In this document: positions 52,137 to 64,000 of the stretch, piece by piece
Layout: each line of letters begins with the position of its first letter
How positions within the stretch are numbered: position 1 is the first letter of the stretch
Assembly (NCBI GenBank): GCA_963978895.1
Contig: OZ022238.1
Span: 21,007,490-21,071,489 of the forward strand
Source of the DNA: Erpobdella octoculata
Taxonomy: Eukaryota > Annelida > Clitellata > Hirudinida > Erpobdellidae
Direction: 5' to 3'
DNA: 64,000 nucleotides
Position numbers and translations under genes: made by a program
The notes under the pieces: generated by a model
Told to the model about the DNA's origin: nothing
The model's input: only the letters and a program-made list of their open reading frames with translations
The model's database searches: none

Positions 52137-52400
52137 TAATCTTTATTATTGGAAATTTCCATTGCTATAAAGTGCCGGACGTCGTAACTTTGACCCACTA
52201 TTTTGTCAGTCAGAACCGCAAAATCGCGAACTGACGCCATTATCGACATCACCAGTCCTTAGCTATCGAATTACTTATTAAACTATTAAAACATTGTTTT
52301 ATAAAACTTGTTATGTATATTTATCATTTATGTTTGTTTATAACATCATTTAATCTTTTATTTATAAAAAATAAACAAATTTACGTTAAAAACTTTTTAC
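52137..52400. repeat. Left arm of an 11.5-kb-spaced inverted repeat
   Basis: It matches the complement of 63,365-63,640 over about 260 bp: CTATAAAGTGCC, CGTAACTTTGACCCACTATT, ATCGCGAACTGACG, GTCCTTAGCTATCG, TTACTTATTAAACTA and AAAACATTGTTTTA. By eye the two are about 80-85% alike. Between them lies the MULE relic and other repeats. Confidence 0.85.
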
Positions 52401-52554
52401 CAGCAGATTATTTCAAATTTGTTTGTATAGATTATTATTCACTTTGAAAAATTAATTGTTTTTATATATGATTTAATTGGTGTGACTTTAGTGGTTTAAG
52501 TAAAAATTGAATAAAACCGTTGAAATCAACGCGTAACACAAACATCGTTTACGC

Positions 52555-52650
52555 GTCTACGCTCTCTAAGATTTGATCACCACAGACAAATAAACCAACA
52601 AACCAACAGAGAGACGAGTGAAGTTAAATAAAAGAATTTAAAAAACTTAA
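52555..52650. repeat. Repeat T copy 1
   Basis: CTCTCTAAGATTTGATCACC, ACAGACAAA, CAAAC-type short repeats, then AGAGACGAGTGAAGTTAAAT. Further copies at 54,303-54,420 and 54,733-54,842. Confidence 0.85.
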
Positions 52651-52688
52651 AAGCTTTTAAAAAACAAAGTTTTTGAAAACACACTTTC

Positions 52689-53564
<876 letters not shown>

Positions 53565-53930
53565 TTTTCTCTTTTTACACACTTTTACTTAACCTGACTT
53601 TTCTGTCTGTCCGTCGTCAAATTTTGCAATTGATTTAAAACTAACTTCCCGATGAGCTAGAGACTTAAAAATTTAAACATACCTCTGAACCGATTAACAA
53701 TGCACTCTTTCAAATTTTCGGTTCAATTGGACAAATTTTAATTAAATAATTATTAGTGATATTTTTGTCGAACTATTTATTGTCTATGCTAATAGGCTCG
53801 TTGTTCATGTAACATATATAATTTTTGGATCGATTGGACATTAAGGTCCAGAGGATGTCAAATGATCACTTGAATAGTGTAAAAATTTAAGTGTGTTTTT
53901 AAAAAACTTGGTTTTTTGCTTCACTTGTTA
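53565..53930. repeat. Repeat R copy 2
   Basis: Aligns with 13,187-13,490 but carries an extra stretch near 53,820-53,880. It is followed by TTTTAGCCCATAAACGTAAA, also found inside the 49-bp-TIR element at 36,560-36,660, which ties repeat R to the GCGGGG family. Confidence 0.82.
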
Positions 53931-54302
53931 ATTCTTTCCTAACTTCTTTTAGCCCATAAACGTAAAATAGATTTGCTGAAACTGGCTAAAACTTGTTTGA
54001 AGCCTTCAACGTTGTTACATAAACTAAATTTGAATTTTATTACGCAATTACCGATTTGAATTTTAATACGCACCCCGACGCGTTTCATACATGAAAAAAA
54101 CACGTCACCTTAGCAACCGAAGCTATTTAACTATTACAACAACAAAAACCAAGATTCAGTAAATAACGTATTCGGCTGAATTTTAGTTGTGAATAGGTAT
54201 TTATATTAAATTGTTAATGAATGAAAATTTTATTTATTAACAATTTAATATAATCTATATATATTATATATAGATTATTCACTCTCCTTTCTCCCCCTCT
54301 TT

Positions 54303-54842
54303 TTTTCTACGCTCTCTAAGATTTGATCACCACAGACAAACTAACTAACCAACAAACCAACAAACAGAGAGACGAGTGAAATTAAATAAAAAAATTAAAA
54401 AAATTTTTAAATGCTTTTATTTGCCACTTTATCTGAGTCAACGAATTAAAATTTTTGAATCTAAAAAAACCATTACCCTCAATCTTGGTAATTATTTTGG
54501 ACCTCTGGCGACTTATAAATAAACATCCGTTCTGTTTAATTATTTTGGACCTCTGGAGACTGATACATAAAGAACTTATTACAGTCGCTAGATAGCAGCA
54601 ATTAATACGATTTGATAAATGTTAATTGATTTAAAGCTTAATTAATGTCGGAAACATTATAATCATGTATTGTCATCCAGAATAAAGCTTTCCTGGAAGT
54701 TTTAGAGCTCTAGGTAGTCGAAAAGTGGGTGAACTTTCGTTTCTAAGATTTGATCATTACAGACAAACAAACAAACAAACAAACAAACAAACGAACAAAT
54801 AAAGAAACGAGTGAAGTTAAATAAAAGCATTTAAATAAACAA
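54303..54842. repeat. Repeat T copies 2 and 3
   Basis: CTAAGATTTGATCACCACAG at 54,310 and CTAAGATTTGATCATTACAG at 54,745, each followed by CAAA/CAAC-type runs (54,764-54,795 is a clean (ACAA)n) and GACGAGTGAA then TTAAATAAAAxxATTTAAA. No coding content. Confidence 0.82.
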
Positions 54843-55450
54843 AATAAAAGCAGAAGGTATCGGTAGATAATTATCAATTAGAAAGAATAAAAAAAGTTGC
54901 AAACCAACACAATGCAATAAAGTAAAGACATAAACGTAGGTAATAGAAGGCCGGTTAAGCTAAGCTAAATTGATTTAGTTTTCTATAGTTACTAGAAGTA
55001 GCCGGTAAAAAATGACGGATCTTTATTGGTTTATATCCAACTGTCAGATTTTCAATAACAAACGTTTTCCTTCTCTTCTATTATTAAATGTGGTGATTAG
55101 AAAATGTAGATGCTCTACCTCCTCAGCAATATAAAAAAAATTTCAATGCTTTGGATCGAACCGGTTTCAAGCAAATTGAAATCACTAAATTTAATGTTAT
55201 GCCTTTGTAAGTCAGCTTCAATAATAACGATGTTTTCATTTGAACAAAAAATCCAGCATTATGTTTGATACAATTGGACATGTGGTTCTAGATACTACAT
55301 GACTAGGAAAATCTCTTGCATAATAAGTAATTAGCTAAGGAAAAATGTTTTGGCAGTGTTCAATTGCGTAATAACTTTTATTTACAAGCAATCAAATAAG
55401 CTCTTGCATAATAAGCTGAGGGAAAACGTTTTGGATCTTTAGGACTGATA
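54843..55450. other. AT-rich DNA, no gene seen
   Basis: No repeats or protein-like frames recognised. Confidence 0.55.
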
Positions 55451-55477
55451 TAGAGGTGTGCGCGGGTACGACTTTAC

Positions 55478-55590
55478 GTCCCCATCCCCAGGCATCCCCG
55501 CGTGTGGCATCCCCATTCCCATCCATCCCCACCAGCATCATCCCCATCCCCAACCATTCCCGTCCCCATCCATCCCTGCGCTGTTCATCT
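55478..55590. repeat. CCCCATCC-type minisatellite
   Basis: CCCCATCCCC, CCCATCCATCCCCACC and CATCATCCCCATCCCCAACC recur with loose 6-12 bp periods. It is a C-rich island in AT-rich DNA. The proline-rich frame over it is not a gene. Confidence 0.85.
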
Positions 55591-55599
55591 CCATTTTAA

Positions 55600-57000
55600 T
55601 CAATCCTGTACCAGTCATTATTTTTCCGTACATCATTTCAACGCAACTATAACTCAAGTGTAGATATATAGAATTGCAATAACACCGTAATAGGACTCAA
55701 TACAATTTATTTATTTAAGCCCATGACTAAATAAAAGTCCATCAATGTTTTTCCACTTAACTGATTTCTTCGATCATTAATGGTTAATCCACCAACAGAG
55801 ATTCCTCTCTCTGAGGAGGTGCTTGCTGCTGGAAACTCAAAATAATCCTTGCAACTTGAGACAGTTTGGATCATTACTTAGAGTTATTTTCCAAAAAACT
55901 TAGCAAATAGCTTTGTGCTTTTTCGTTCAATGCCAAATAGTCAGCAACCTTATAAAAATAATTATTAACATAGTGAAACTAGTTGCTCATATAAGCATAA
56001 TTAATTAATAACAATGAACAAGCTAAATTATAAGTTATTACCAAGGTCTAAGAATGTTTTCATGCTTTTAATATAAAGATGGTTTAATAACAAAACCTCA
56101 TTCGAAACTGAGCTTTTTGCATTTTTGGAGTACAAGTTTGCCTAAAAGTTGCCTTCAAGTTTTCTTTTTTTTTGACTAGTTGATGTTCTATTATGAAGTC
56201 ATCTTGTGGGGTTCAGAATGTAGTGTTACATCATCAACGAGCTTTAGTAGATCTCTAACAAATTAAAAAAATTTAATTATATGTGAAACCTAAAATATGA
56301 AAGCAAAATAATCAAACCTTTGCAGTTTCTCGCATTACTTTGGAAGTACACCGAGATTATCTTTTAACTTTTAACCCGGGATCAAAATAGAGAATAGAGT
56401 GAAATGTAAAGGCGCAACAACAAAGTACTGACACGGAAGGTTATAGTTAGTAGACTAGGGCAAAGATAAATATGCTAATAATAATAATATTAATAATACG
56501 CTCCCCCATGTCAATAGCAATTTTGCCACTTATTGCCATGGCGCGCGTTTTGTCAATAGCACTGACCGTTATTTTATACCATACCCATGATCGATAACTA
56601 GTATCTAATCGGCAAATTTTCTAGATACCATCTGGTACCGATTGGCTTAACAAAAACTTTACCTCTCGTACTAAATTTAATCACATTCGTTTTCATCAAA
56701 TGTGCTGCCATCTTGTCACGTCAAGTATGAATTGAACATTCGAGCGGAGACGACGTGGAAGTTAATAATTTATTAATCGATGATTGAAAGCAACAATAGA
56801 AAACTTTTCATCATATATTTCTAAAACTGAAAAATACTTTAAAAAGAAAATTATTCAATGTGGAAAATAATTTGATGTATTTTTAAAAGACATTCCTTAC
56901 TGTCTGGTTTACAAAGACAGTCCTTACTAGCTGGTTTACCCGGCAGCATATTTACAAAGCCGTACCGGTTCGCGACAGGCCACGCCCCTTTATTAATCTA
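55600..57000. other. Non-coding DNA, no gene seen
   Basis: AT-rich with scattered small repeats. At 56,963-56,990 ACCGGTTCGCGACAGGCC and CACGCCC recur, inverted and imperfect, at 63,125-63,152. Confidence 0.55.
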
Positions 57001-57007
57001 TTCTTCA

Positions 57008-57205
57008 GTAAAGACGATACTAGGTTAGCTGAGTTGGTAGAGTGTTAGCCTTGAATGTAAGAGCTTCACGGCTCGACTCCCACTCACTACCTATTAGCCT
57101 ATGTCAACGGAAACTTAGCGGGTAAAATCGTTCTCTCCCTGGGGCATGTAAAAGAACAGCGCCTTTGAAAAACCCCAAAAAAACGCTCTATAAATTATCC
57201 AACAT
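57008..57205 (+). mobile_element. SINE S2 copy 2 (tRNA-derived)
   Basis: A box TAGCTGAGTTGG, B box GGCTCGACTCC, body AACTTAGCGGGTAAAATCGT and GGGGCATGTAAAAGAACAGC. About 92-95% alike to 48,955-49,155. Confidence 0.92.
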
Positions 57206-57267
57206 TTACATTTATATTTACAGTTTTTTTAAAAAAAGCGCATTATAAATTTACATTTAATAATAAT

Positions 57268-57780
57268 TTAACTAGCGGAGGTACCCGGCGTTGCCCGGGG
57301 TTCTTAAAGGTTTTTCTAATGCTTGTCTCTCTCGCTCCCGTTTCCTTCCCCGCTTGTTTTCCCGCTCCCGGTCGCTTTCCCGTTCCTGCTTGCTCTCCCG
57401 TTTTTGGTCGGTTTTTCCTCCCGGTCGCTTTCCCGTTCCCGGTCGGTTTTTTGCTCCAGGCCGTTTTTCCGCTCCCAGATGCTTTCCCGTTTCCGGTTTT
57501 TTTCCCGCTCCCGGTCGATTTCCCGTTCCGGGTAGCTTTCTCGGTCGCGTTCCCTTTCCCGCTCGATATTTCGCTCTCAGTTGGCTTCCCGTTTTTGTTC
57601 ATTTATGTATGTATATATATATATATAGCCCCGCTCGCTCACCCGCTCCACTCCGCTCATTTTGAGACGGATTTCAATTTTTTTTCTCTATATTTGATTC
57701 CCCATGACTCTCAAAGTTGTGTGAAAATTTAATTACGATCGGATGAATGGTGTAGCAATGCATAAAGGACATACATACAT
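57268..57780 (+). mobile_element. GCGGGG-family element, single-ended copy
   Basis: It begins ACTAGCGGAGGTACCCGGCG, then about 250 bp of CCCGCTCCCGGTCGCTTTCC-type units (20-22 bp loose period), then TATATATATA and a full GTGTGAAAATTTCAT module (57,627-57,780) ending in ACATACATACATA. This copy shows the module order in one piece. The serine/arginine/phenylalanine frames are artefacts of the repeat. Confidence 0.85.
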
Positions 57781-57936
57781 ATTGCCCGGGGTTTTTACAG
57801 GTTTAACTAATGCGTTTCTTTTTTGCTCCCGTTTCCTTCCCGCTTGCGCTCCCGCTCCAGGTCGTTATCCGTTCCCTGTCGCTTTCCCGCTCATTTTTTT
57901 GCTCTCAGTTCCCCCCCCCCATAGATCCGATTCTAT
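57781..57936 (+). repeat. GCGGGG-family partial copy (start only)
   Basis: TTGCCCGGGGTTTTTACAGG follows the CATA end of the preceding copy, then CCCG-type blocks (GTCGTTATCCGTTCCCTGTC) and a C-run before ATAGATCCGATTCTATA and a CATA array. Confidence 0.8.
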
Positions 57937-58307
57937 ATACATACATACATACATACATACATACATACATACATACATACATACATACATACATACATAC
58001 ATACATACAAACATAGATACATAGATACATACACACATACATAGATACATACACACATACATACATACATACATACATACATACATACATACATACATAC
58101 ATACATACATACATACATACATACATACATACATACATACATACATACATACATACATACATACATACATACATACATACATACATACATACATACATAC
58201 ATACATACATACATACATACATACATACATACATACATACATACATACATACATACATACATACATACACACATACATACATACTTACATACATAGATAC
58301 ATACACA
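57937..58307. repeat. (CATA)n array
   Basis: About 370 bp of CATA with CACACATA and GATA variants clustered near 58,012-58,055 and at the right edge. Confidence 0.97.
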
Positions 58308-58436
58308 CTCCCGCTCCCGGTCGTTATCCGTTCCCTGTCGCTTTCCCGCTCATTCTTTCGCTCTCAGTTGCCCCCCCTAGATCCGATTCTACATACATAC
58401 ATACATACATACATACATACATACATACATACATAC

Positions 58437-58467
<31 letters not shown>

Positions 58468-58501
58468 CATACATACATACATACATACCTACATGGATAC
58501 A
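58308..58501. repeat. Second 85-bp CCCG unit plus (CATA)n
   Basis: 58,308-58,390 repeats 57,852-57,936 (CTCCCGGTCGTTATCCGTTC, CGCTCATTCTTTCGCTCTCA, TAGATCCGATTCTA), again followed by CATA (58,391-58,501). So unit plus array occurs twice in a row. Confidence 0.9.
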
Positions 58502-59045
<544 letters not shown>

Positions 59046-59525
59046 GAAAAATAATATAAGAATGAAGTCAATGAACAATAAACTTCAATAATGTACAAAA
59101 GATTAATAAAACTTAGTTACTTAAAAAAATTGAAGAACTAAATTATGAGTATTGCCTTTACAAAAGCAAGTGACTAAACGTTCTAATACAAATTGACTTT
59201 GAACAAAAACAATTTTTAAAAAATAATAAACTTAACAAATTATAAAAAAAAGACTAGACATACTAAAATTTGACTACAACTAAATAAGAAAAAATTATAT
59301 GTTAACAGTTTTTAAGTATAGCACTAACAACAACTATGTGGTCTTTCTTCGCAACTAACCACAACACAGAGAACATCATAATTGCACATAGGAAAGTATA
59401 AATGAAATGAAACAGTAAAAGGATAAAAAAACATTTTATTAAACAACATATATACATTAATAAGCACTAAAGTTTTTTTAAAAACAAATGCAATAAAAAT
59501 ACTCAGTAGTCTAGACTAGACCAAC
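59046..59525. other. AT-rich DNA downstream of the MULE relic
   Basis: No gene seen. Low complexity and A-rich. Confidence 0.5.
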
Positions 59526-62219
59526 TTAGTGTCCAGATCCATGACTCTTGTCATTTGACCGATTAAGTTCAACATCAAGTGATAAGCACCTAGCTCGCTT
59601 TGGATTTGCTCGCGGAATTGTTTCTTCCCCTACTTTCCGTTTCCGTGGCCTACCCTCAGTTAATGCAGTAGCGCCTCTTGGTTTACCTTGGGGTCTCCGT
59701 GCAATACCAGTTGGCTGCACCCGAATTTTCTTGAAACGCCCTGCAGAACGACCAACGCATTCCTTTCCAAACATGTGTACAGCAGAGCAAAAGGCATTAT
59801 TATTTTTCATTTTATTCAATGCTTTTCTCATTGATACCAAAGCCGACGCCGTATTTGGATCATCCATGCAAGTGTTGATCATGTTTGTAAATTGTTCAAC
59901 AACATCATCTCTGGTGTTTGTTGCACCTTCTGTTGTTGAATGAAAATTTACAAAATCTTCTGGCTCATCTTCAGTCTCGTGCCTATCTGGGTGCTTCACT
60001 GGAGGAGAGTCTAAAGTGTTGTCGGAACCATAGAAGGCTGGTTCTCCAGCAGCATCACACCCAACAGCTAACACGGCCAACTCATACCGCTCACGTGGGG
60101 TCACCATCCTATTCAGAGCAACGACAACTTGGTGAAACTGTTCGATTGCAGCCAAGTGCCTGCAAAATTTCTCCTCCCCCCAGCCAGAAAAACAAGTGCA
60201 CATCAAGAGTTCGGGACCCACCTCATATATAAGGCCAGGTGTGGTCACACTGCACATCATAAACATTTGCTTATTTTCATTAAGGGGAACAACCATGTCT
60301 GATGTGATAGATGTGTCCCATACTGGGAATATATGCAATGGTTTCTTTTGTTTCAATGCTCTTTCTAGCATCTTGTTCTTAAAAACATCTTCAAATTTCT
60401 CGGCAATCACACGGGTTCATTCGTAGGGATTAAAAACCTTGCTTCTATCAAAAAATGCTACATTTTATAAATAGTTTTAAATTAATATAAAATTAGTATT
60501 AATATATAATTAATTAAAAAAATTGTGGTTATTTATTATGCTATGTGCCATTTAGTCTTTAATTTTGAATAAAAAATTAAATATAGACTAACTCTAACGC
60601 AACTTCTTTGAATATTTTCATCGTAACTTCACTAAAGTTATTAGTGTTTTGGCCACGAGTTAGATCACTTTCACGAAAAGCCAAGGCAAATAATTCTAAG
60701 CGTTCCAGCAATGTGTTGACATGTCTGTAAAAAAATGACGATGCTTAGTTCTAGTTTCTGTTTTAAAGGAACAGTGTCGCTGGCTTTCACATTTAGGCTG
60801 GAGCAAGAGCTCAATGCAGCAATAATACCATGCAGTATGTTATGCCGCCAAGAATTGAAATGGATCTTTACAGTAAACTGCTCAGGGAAAATACGTAATC
60901 TAATCATTGGTATGAAGCAACAGTTTTAGTAATTACAAAACCAAAAGATACTAAATTTTCATACTTCATAAATTTATCATAAGATTTTGCAGTGGAATTA
61001 TCTCGGAGCTTAGTAATTTTATTATGGAAATTTTCCAAATACGGTGCATTGATGAAATTTTTCACCAACAGCATTAATTCTTGACGACCATCCTCAGCAG
61101 TTAGAAAACAGGCCGACAAGGCACCTCGCTCAGCATCAGAGTCATCTGTCATAATGACTGCTGGAGCAGAAGTACCATAGAATGGATCGTCTGGTAGAAT
61201 TGTCTTCCAAAGACTAAAGCCTAGAAAATAAAAATATAAAGCGTCATAGAATAGATAATCATGATGAAATCTTACTGTCAAACAAGTAAAATCATTAGAG
61301 CATTGTTATAAATCAAGAATAACAACTGTCAAGTTAGTTACTTTGATTGTATGCTCGTTCTGTTTGTGAATCAGTCAGCAGCACACCTAATGGAAGTGCA
61401 CCAGCTGGACTCCAGGTCAACATAAAAGTAACACTGGTGTTAAGTAAATCTACGTGACTTGTCGAATCAACAAACATTATTTCAGCTGCTTGTGAAACCG
61501 ATTCATGAATTCTCTTCATAAGCGTGTTAAATTTGCAATTGACATGCCTTTCTTTTGATCTTGATTTTGACGCTGAAATGCAATCCCAACACCTGGAAGT
61601 AACTTTTCCAGACTGGCTATCAATTCCCAAAATTTGTCACCACCCAGGTACTATTATTTGCTTTGTTGAACTTATTGAATTGGTAGTAGAAAGCACGTCT
61701 GTTAGGATTTGTTGATCCATCCGCCATTTGATCTACATTTTTGCCATAACTATGTTTGAGATTGCAGGGCTGAGACCATCTTCATTGACTTGTTGTTTTG
61801 TTGGGCTGCTAATTAGAAGCACTCCCAGTTGTTCTGCAGTCCCCATGGAACGAGAATGTCCATCTTCAAAAATTGGTAGACATGGATACTCAACCACTTG
61901 AGGATCCGTAATTTGGTTGCTCTTGTAATTGGCTTTATCCGAATGTGCAAACGAAAGGCACAGCTGAATTAAAAATACAATAGAAATAACAATGTCAGCC
62001 TAAAATCATAGCAATTAAAAAAATACCATCAACTATTTAGATCACTTTTAAGTTATACTAATTAAAGTTTAATGAAGTTATCCTAAAAGTGGTCTAAAAC
62101 TAATTTTTAATTGACTAAAATATTGATAAAAAAAGAAGCACTAATAGTTAATAGTTATAGTTGACATGGTTGTAGAAGAGTGGTTTTGAAGACTGAAGCC
62201 TGTGTAAAAACCACTACAA

Positions 62220-62362
62220 TAATTAGAGGCTGTAGTTTATTGTGCGTGCCTCCCCACACCCCCTACGGACGCTGATGACGCTGGTGAGATTCAAACCACC
62301 GACCTTTAGGACACTTTAGGTCAACAGGCAAACGCTTTACCGCATTACCACCAGCACCCTTC
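62220..62362 (-). mobile_element. SINE S1 copy 2, degenerate
   Basis: On the minus strand GGTGGTAATGCGGTAAAGCG and, further on, GGTTTGAATCTCACCAGCGT correspond to the A- and B-box regions of the S1 copy at 21,003-21,240. It lies in the first MULE intron next to SINE U copy 2. Confidence 0.75.
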
Positions 62363-62376
62363 ATAGCTAGTTTAAT

Positions 62377-62548
62377 TTTTTTTTTATAATAGTTTATAGT
62401 CTTTTACACCAAGTGTTTTAAGACTAAAACGGCTGTGTGTAAGAAGCACCTAAGTACTTCCATTCGTGGATCATAATTTGATCCTTTTATCTTTTCCCTC
62501 CTCTTTTCTCCAGGCTTGGGACTGGCTTGCAAAAGCAAGGCGGAGTTG
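62377..62548 (-). mobile_element. SINE U copy 2, perfect 11-bp TSD
   Basis: GCTAGTTTAAT occurs exactly at 62366-62376 and 62549-62559. The minus strand reads GCAAGCCAGTCCCAAGCCTG, GGATCAAATTATGATCCACG, GGTGTAAAAGACTATAAACT and a terminal A-run. It is 172 bp, slightly longer at its 5' end than copy 1. Confidence 0.93.
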
Positions 62549-63174
62549 GCTAGTTTAATTATTAACAAGCTGCTAGTATCTCATCATCTGATAGCAGAGA
62601 TAAAGCAGCAATAATTATGTTCTACATGTAATTATCTTCAAGACTTTTATATTTTCAATTATTTTATAAGCAAAGAAAAATACTTGTCTCGTCTTCTTCT
62701 TAGGTTTTTTTTACATTAAGCCTCATATTGTGTGTGCCTTGATGACAACAAAACATTTTGTTGAAAACATATCGTGTAGTGGATCCAAATTTCTCCACAG
62801 TAAATTTGATTTTAGAAAATGTTTCGCAGTCTTTAAAAAAACTGGTTAACTCGCTTTCATCAAAACATTCGTTCGAATATATGTTTTTGATGATACATTC
62901 ATTTCTCCATGTCTGAAGATATCCTCCAAAAACGCCATGTCGCCGTGTCTTTAAATCTTGTCTTTTAATATCATTAAATTTGTCTAAAGAAAATTTGTTT
63001 TCTTGTTCAGCCATTATTGCTATTATCACAAAAGTCGGAAATGAGGTCAAACTGGAAGGATGATGAGCATGAAGGGGCGTGGCCTTTGAAAAGCAGATAG
63101 GCTCTATATGCAAATATATGCATGAACGGGCGTGGTCTGTGGCGAACCGGTGTAGGAGGTAGGGTGGACTCTAG

Positions 63175-63345
63175 GCAGGAGATACTCTAGAGTACATAAT
63201 AACTAGCTATGATGTACTCATAGAGTACACCATACCTAGGTAGGATGTACTCTATAGGTATGCTATACCTAGTTATATTGTACTCTAGAGTACGGGCTAC
63301 CTGGTTAGCACCCATGCACTACGTACTCTAGCCAGGTGACATGTA
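63175..63345. repeat. Palindrome-rich cluster (TACTCTAGAGTA / ATACCTAGGTA)
   Basis: Within 170 bp occur GTACTCTAGAGTAC (near 63,287), ATACTCTAGAGTACAT (63,181), GTACTCATAGAGTAC (63,217), CATACCTAGGTAGGATGTAC (63,231) and GTACTCTATAGGTATGC (63,248). Each is a perfect or near-perfect short palindrome, alternating between two types. No coding content. Confidence 0.85.
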
Positions 63346-63364
63346 TTCTATAATTTAACAACGC

Positions 63365-63640
63365 AAGTTTTTAATGTAAATTTGTTTAAATTCGTTTATT
63401 TTTTTATAAATAAAGGATAAAAAGATGTTGGAAACCAACATGAATGATAAATATACATGAAAGTTTTGTAAAACAATGTTTTATTAGTTTAATAAGTAAT
63501 ACGATAGCTAAGGACTAAGGTGATGACGATAATGGCCGTCAGTTCGCGATATTACGATTCTGACTTACAAAATAGTGGGTTAAAGTTACGGCGTTAGGGG
63601 CACTTTATAGTCATTGAAATTTCTAGTAATATAGATTTGT
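63365..63640. repeat. Right arm of the 11.5-kb-spaced inverted repeat
   Basis: Complement of 52,137-52,400. See that entry. It lies just outside the palindrome cluster and the MULE first exon. Confidence 0.85.
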
Positions 63641-63879
63641 CACACCTGTCACTTGATATAGCAAAGAATGAAACAAGGTTCGTATTTTCTTCCAATGAAA
63701 ACAAACACACGTGGAGCGATGACTTTATTCAACAACTCCGTGAACGATATAAGATAAAACTGGAGAGCGCATTACACCACGAGATAACACTAGAACCGAA
63801 ACAAAAAAAAAGAAGAGGAGGAAGAATCAAAGAGGAGGAATCTAAAGTACTTCATTGTATAGATAAAATAGAAAATTAA
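63640..63879 (+). CDS. Short basic ORF, unrecognised
   Basis: An open frame with no ATG at its start (SHLSLDIAKNETRFVFSSNE, then HTWSDDFIQQLRERYKIKLE, then PKQKKRRGGRIKEEESKVLH) and a stop at 63,877. Composition is protein-like, with a basic KKRRGGR cluster. It could be a 3' exon of an unseen gene or a transposon accessory piece. No family recognised. Confidence 0.3.
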   Translation, partial: SHLSLDIAKNETRFVFSSNENKHTWSDDFIQQLRERYKIKLESALHHEITLEPKQKKRRGGRIKEEESKVLHCIDKIEN

Positions 63880-64000
63880 AAAATAGATAAAATGAATCTA
63901 ATAATAAAATAGAAAATTAATAGAAAAAATTAATAAAATAAACCAAATAATTAGAATAATGATATAAATAAACATACGCATAATGAAATAAAGTTACAGC

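Larger units (their letters stand above)
59526..63014 (-). pseudogene. MULE-type transposase gene, multi-exon, decayed
   Basis: Minus-strand exons in order. 63014-62684: MAEQENKFSLDKFNDIKRQD, with YVFNKMFCCHQGTHN of the WRKY/FLYWCH-like N-terminal finger, one-base slip in a poly-A run, donor GTATTT. 61963-61342: acceptor TTCAG, LCLSFAHSDKANYKSN, then AAEIMFVDSTSHVDLLNTSV (first D). 61220-about 60,910: acceptor TTCTAG, FSLWKTILPDDPFYG, VIMTDDSDAERGALS (second D). 60,725-60,590: LTRGQNTNNFSEVTMKIFKE. About 60,435-59,526: a TGA, then 294 codons with SWIM finger CTCFSGWGEEKFCRHLA and a basic AT-hook-like tail (RRPQGKPRGATALTEGRPRK). The intron at 61341-61221 is phase-correct. It may be a transposon or an old domesticated gene; frameshifts favour a relic. 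Confidence 0.78.

Noticed and set aside
55458..55652. Proline/histidine-rich small protein
   Set aside because: It lies on a CCCCATCC minisatellite with no supporting start context or homologue.
57291..57732. Phe/Pro/Arg/Ser-rich ORFs resembling low-complexity proteins, and the Lys/Gly-rich ORF on the other strand
   Set aside because: They come from the CCCG-type minisatellite of the GCGGGG family; period and composition explain them fully.

Overview
The window is AT-rich animal genomic DNA. It has spliced genes, long (CATA)n, (TA)n and (TTA)n microsatellites, tRNA-derived SINEs, and relics of many animal transposon groups: Helitron, LINEs of CR1/L2/Jockey-like and R2-like type, Penelope-like, a Gmr1-like LTR element, hAT, pogo, P-like and MULE. 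I cannot name the species. The mix suggests a large, repeat-rich invertebrate (or basal chordate) genome. No prokaryotic features, rRNA genes or CRISPR arrays were seen.

One host gene is convincing. It lies on the minus strand and is split across most of the window. Exons 1 and 2 (51695-51243 and 51062-50884) and exons 3 and 4 (11801-11522 and 11457-10918) have matching splice phases and join into a 1,452-nt reading frame (483 aa). The product looks like a type II membrane protein, glycosyltransferase-like in layout. Its intron 2 is about 39.1 kb and is packed with transposons.

Layout. 1-10.7 kb: a spliced Helitron fragment cut by LINE A copy 1, a 32-bp minisatellite, a LINE ORF1 split by LINE A copy 2, and a decayed GC-richer LINE G. 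10.9-11.8 kb: host exons 4 and 3. 12-19 kb: degenerate tandem repeats, then a pogo-like element (13109-17746, TA target duplications) carrying a Tol2-like hAT deletion derivative (perfect 8-bp target duplication) and a LINE. 19.5-21.3 kb: Penelope-like fragments with a SINE inside. 21.9-26.9 kb: near-full-length LINE A copy 3, containing a SINE and a 0.9-kb (TATG)n array. 27.9-32.0 kb: near-complete CR1-like LINE B sitting inside a (CATA)n array. 32.4-50.5 kb: an R2-superfamily-like LINE F broken up by hAT1, hAT2, a P-like element and a SINE. hAT1 holds a LINE, a 49-bp-TIR element and Penelope-like pieces; hAT2 holds an L2-like LINE with a long (TTA)n tail; the P-like element holds a Gmr1-like LTR retrotransposon that lacks RT. 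50.9-51.7 kb: host exons 2 and 1. 52-64 kb: inverted repeats about 11 kb apart enclosing microsatellites, GCGGGG-family repeats, SINEs and a multi-exon MULE transposase relic.

Apart from the host gene and LINE B, almost every coding stretch is broken by frameshifts, stops, deletions or insertions. The value of the window lies in a readable order of insertions, several exact target-site duplications, and microsatellite-transposon associations.
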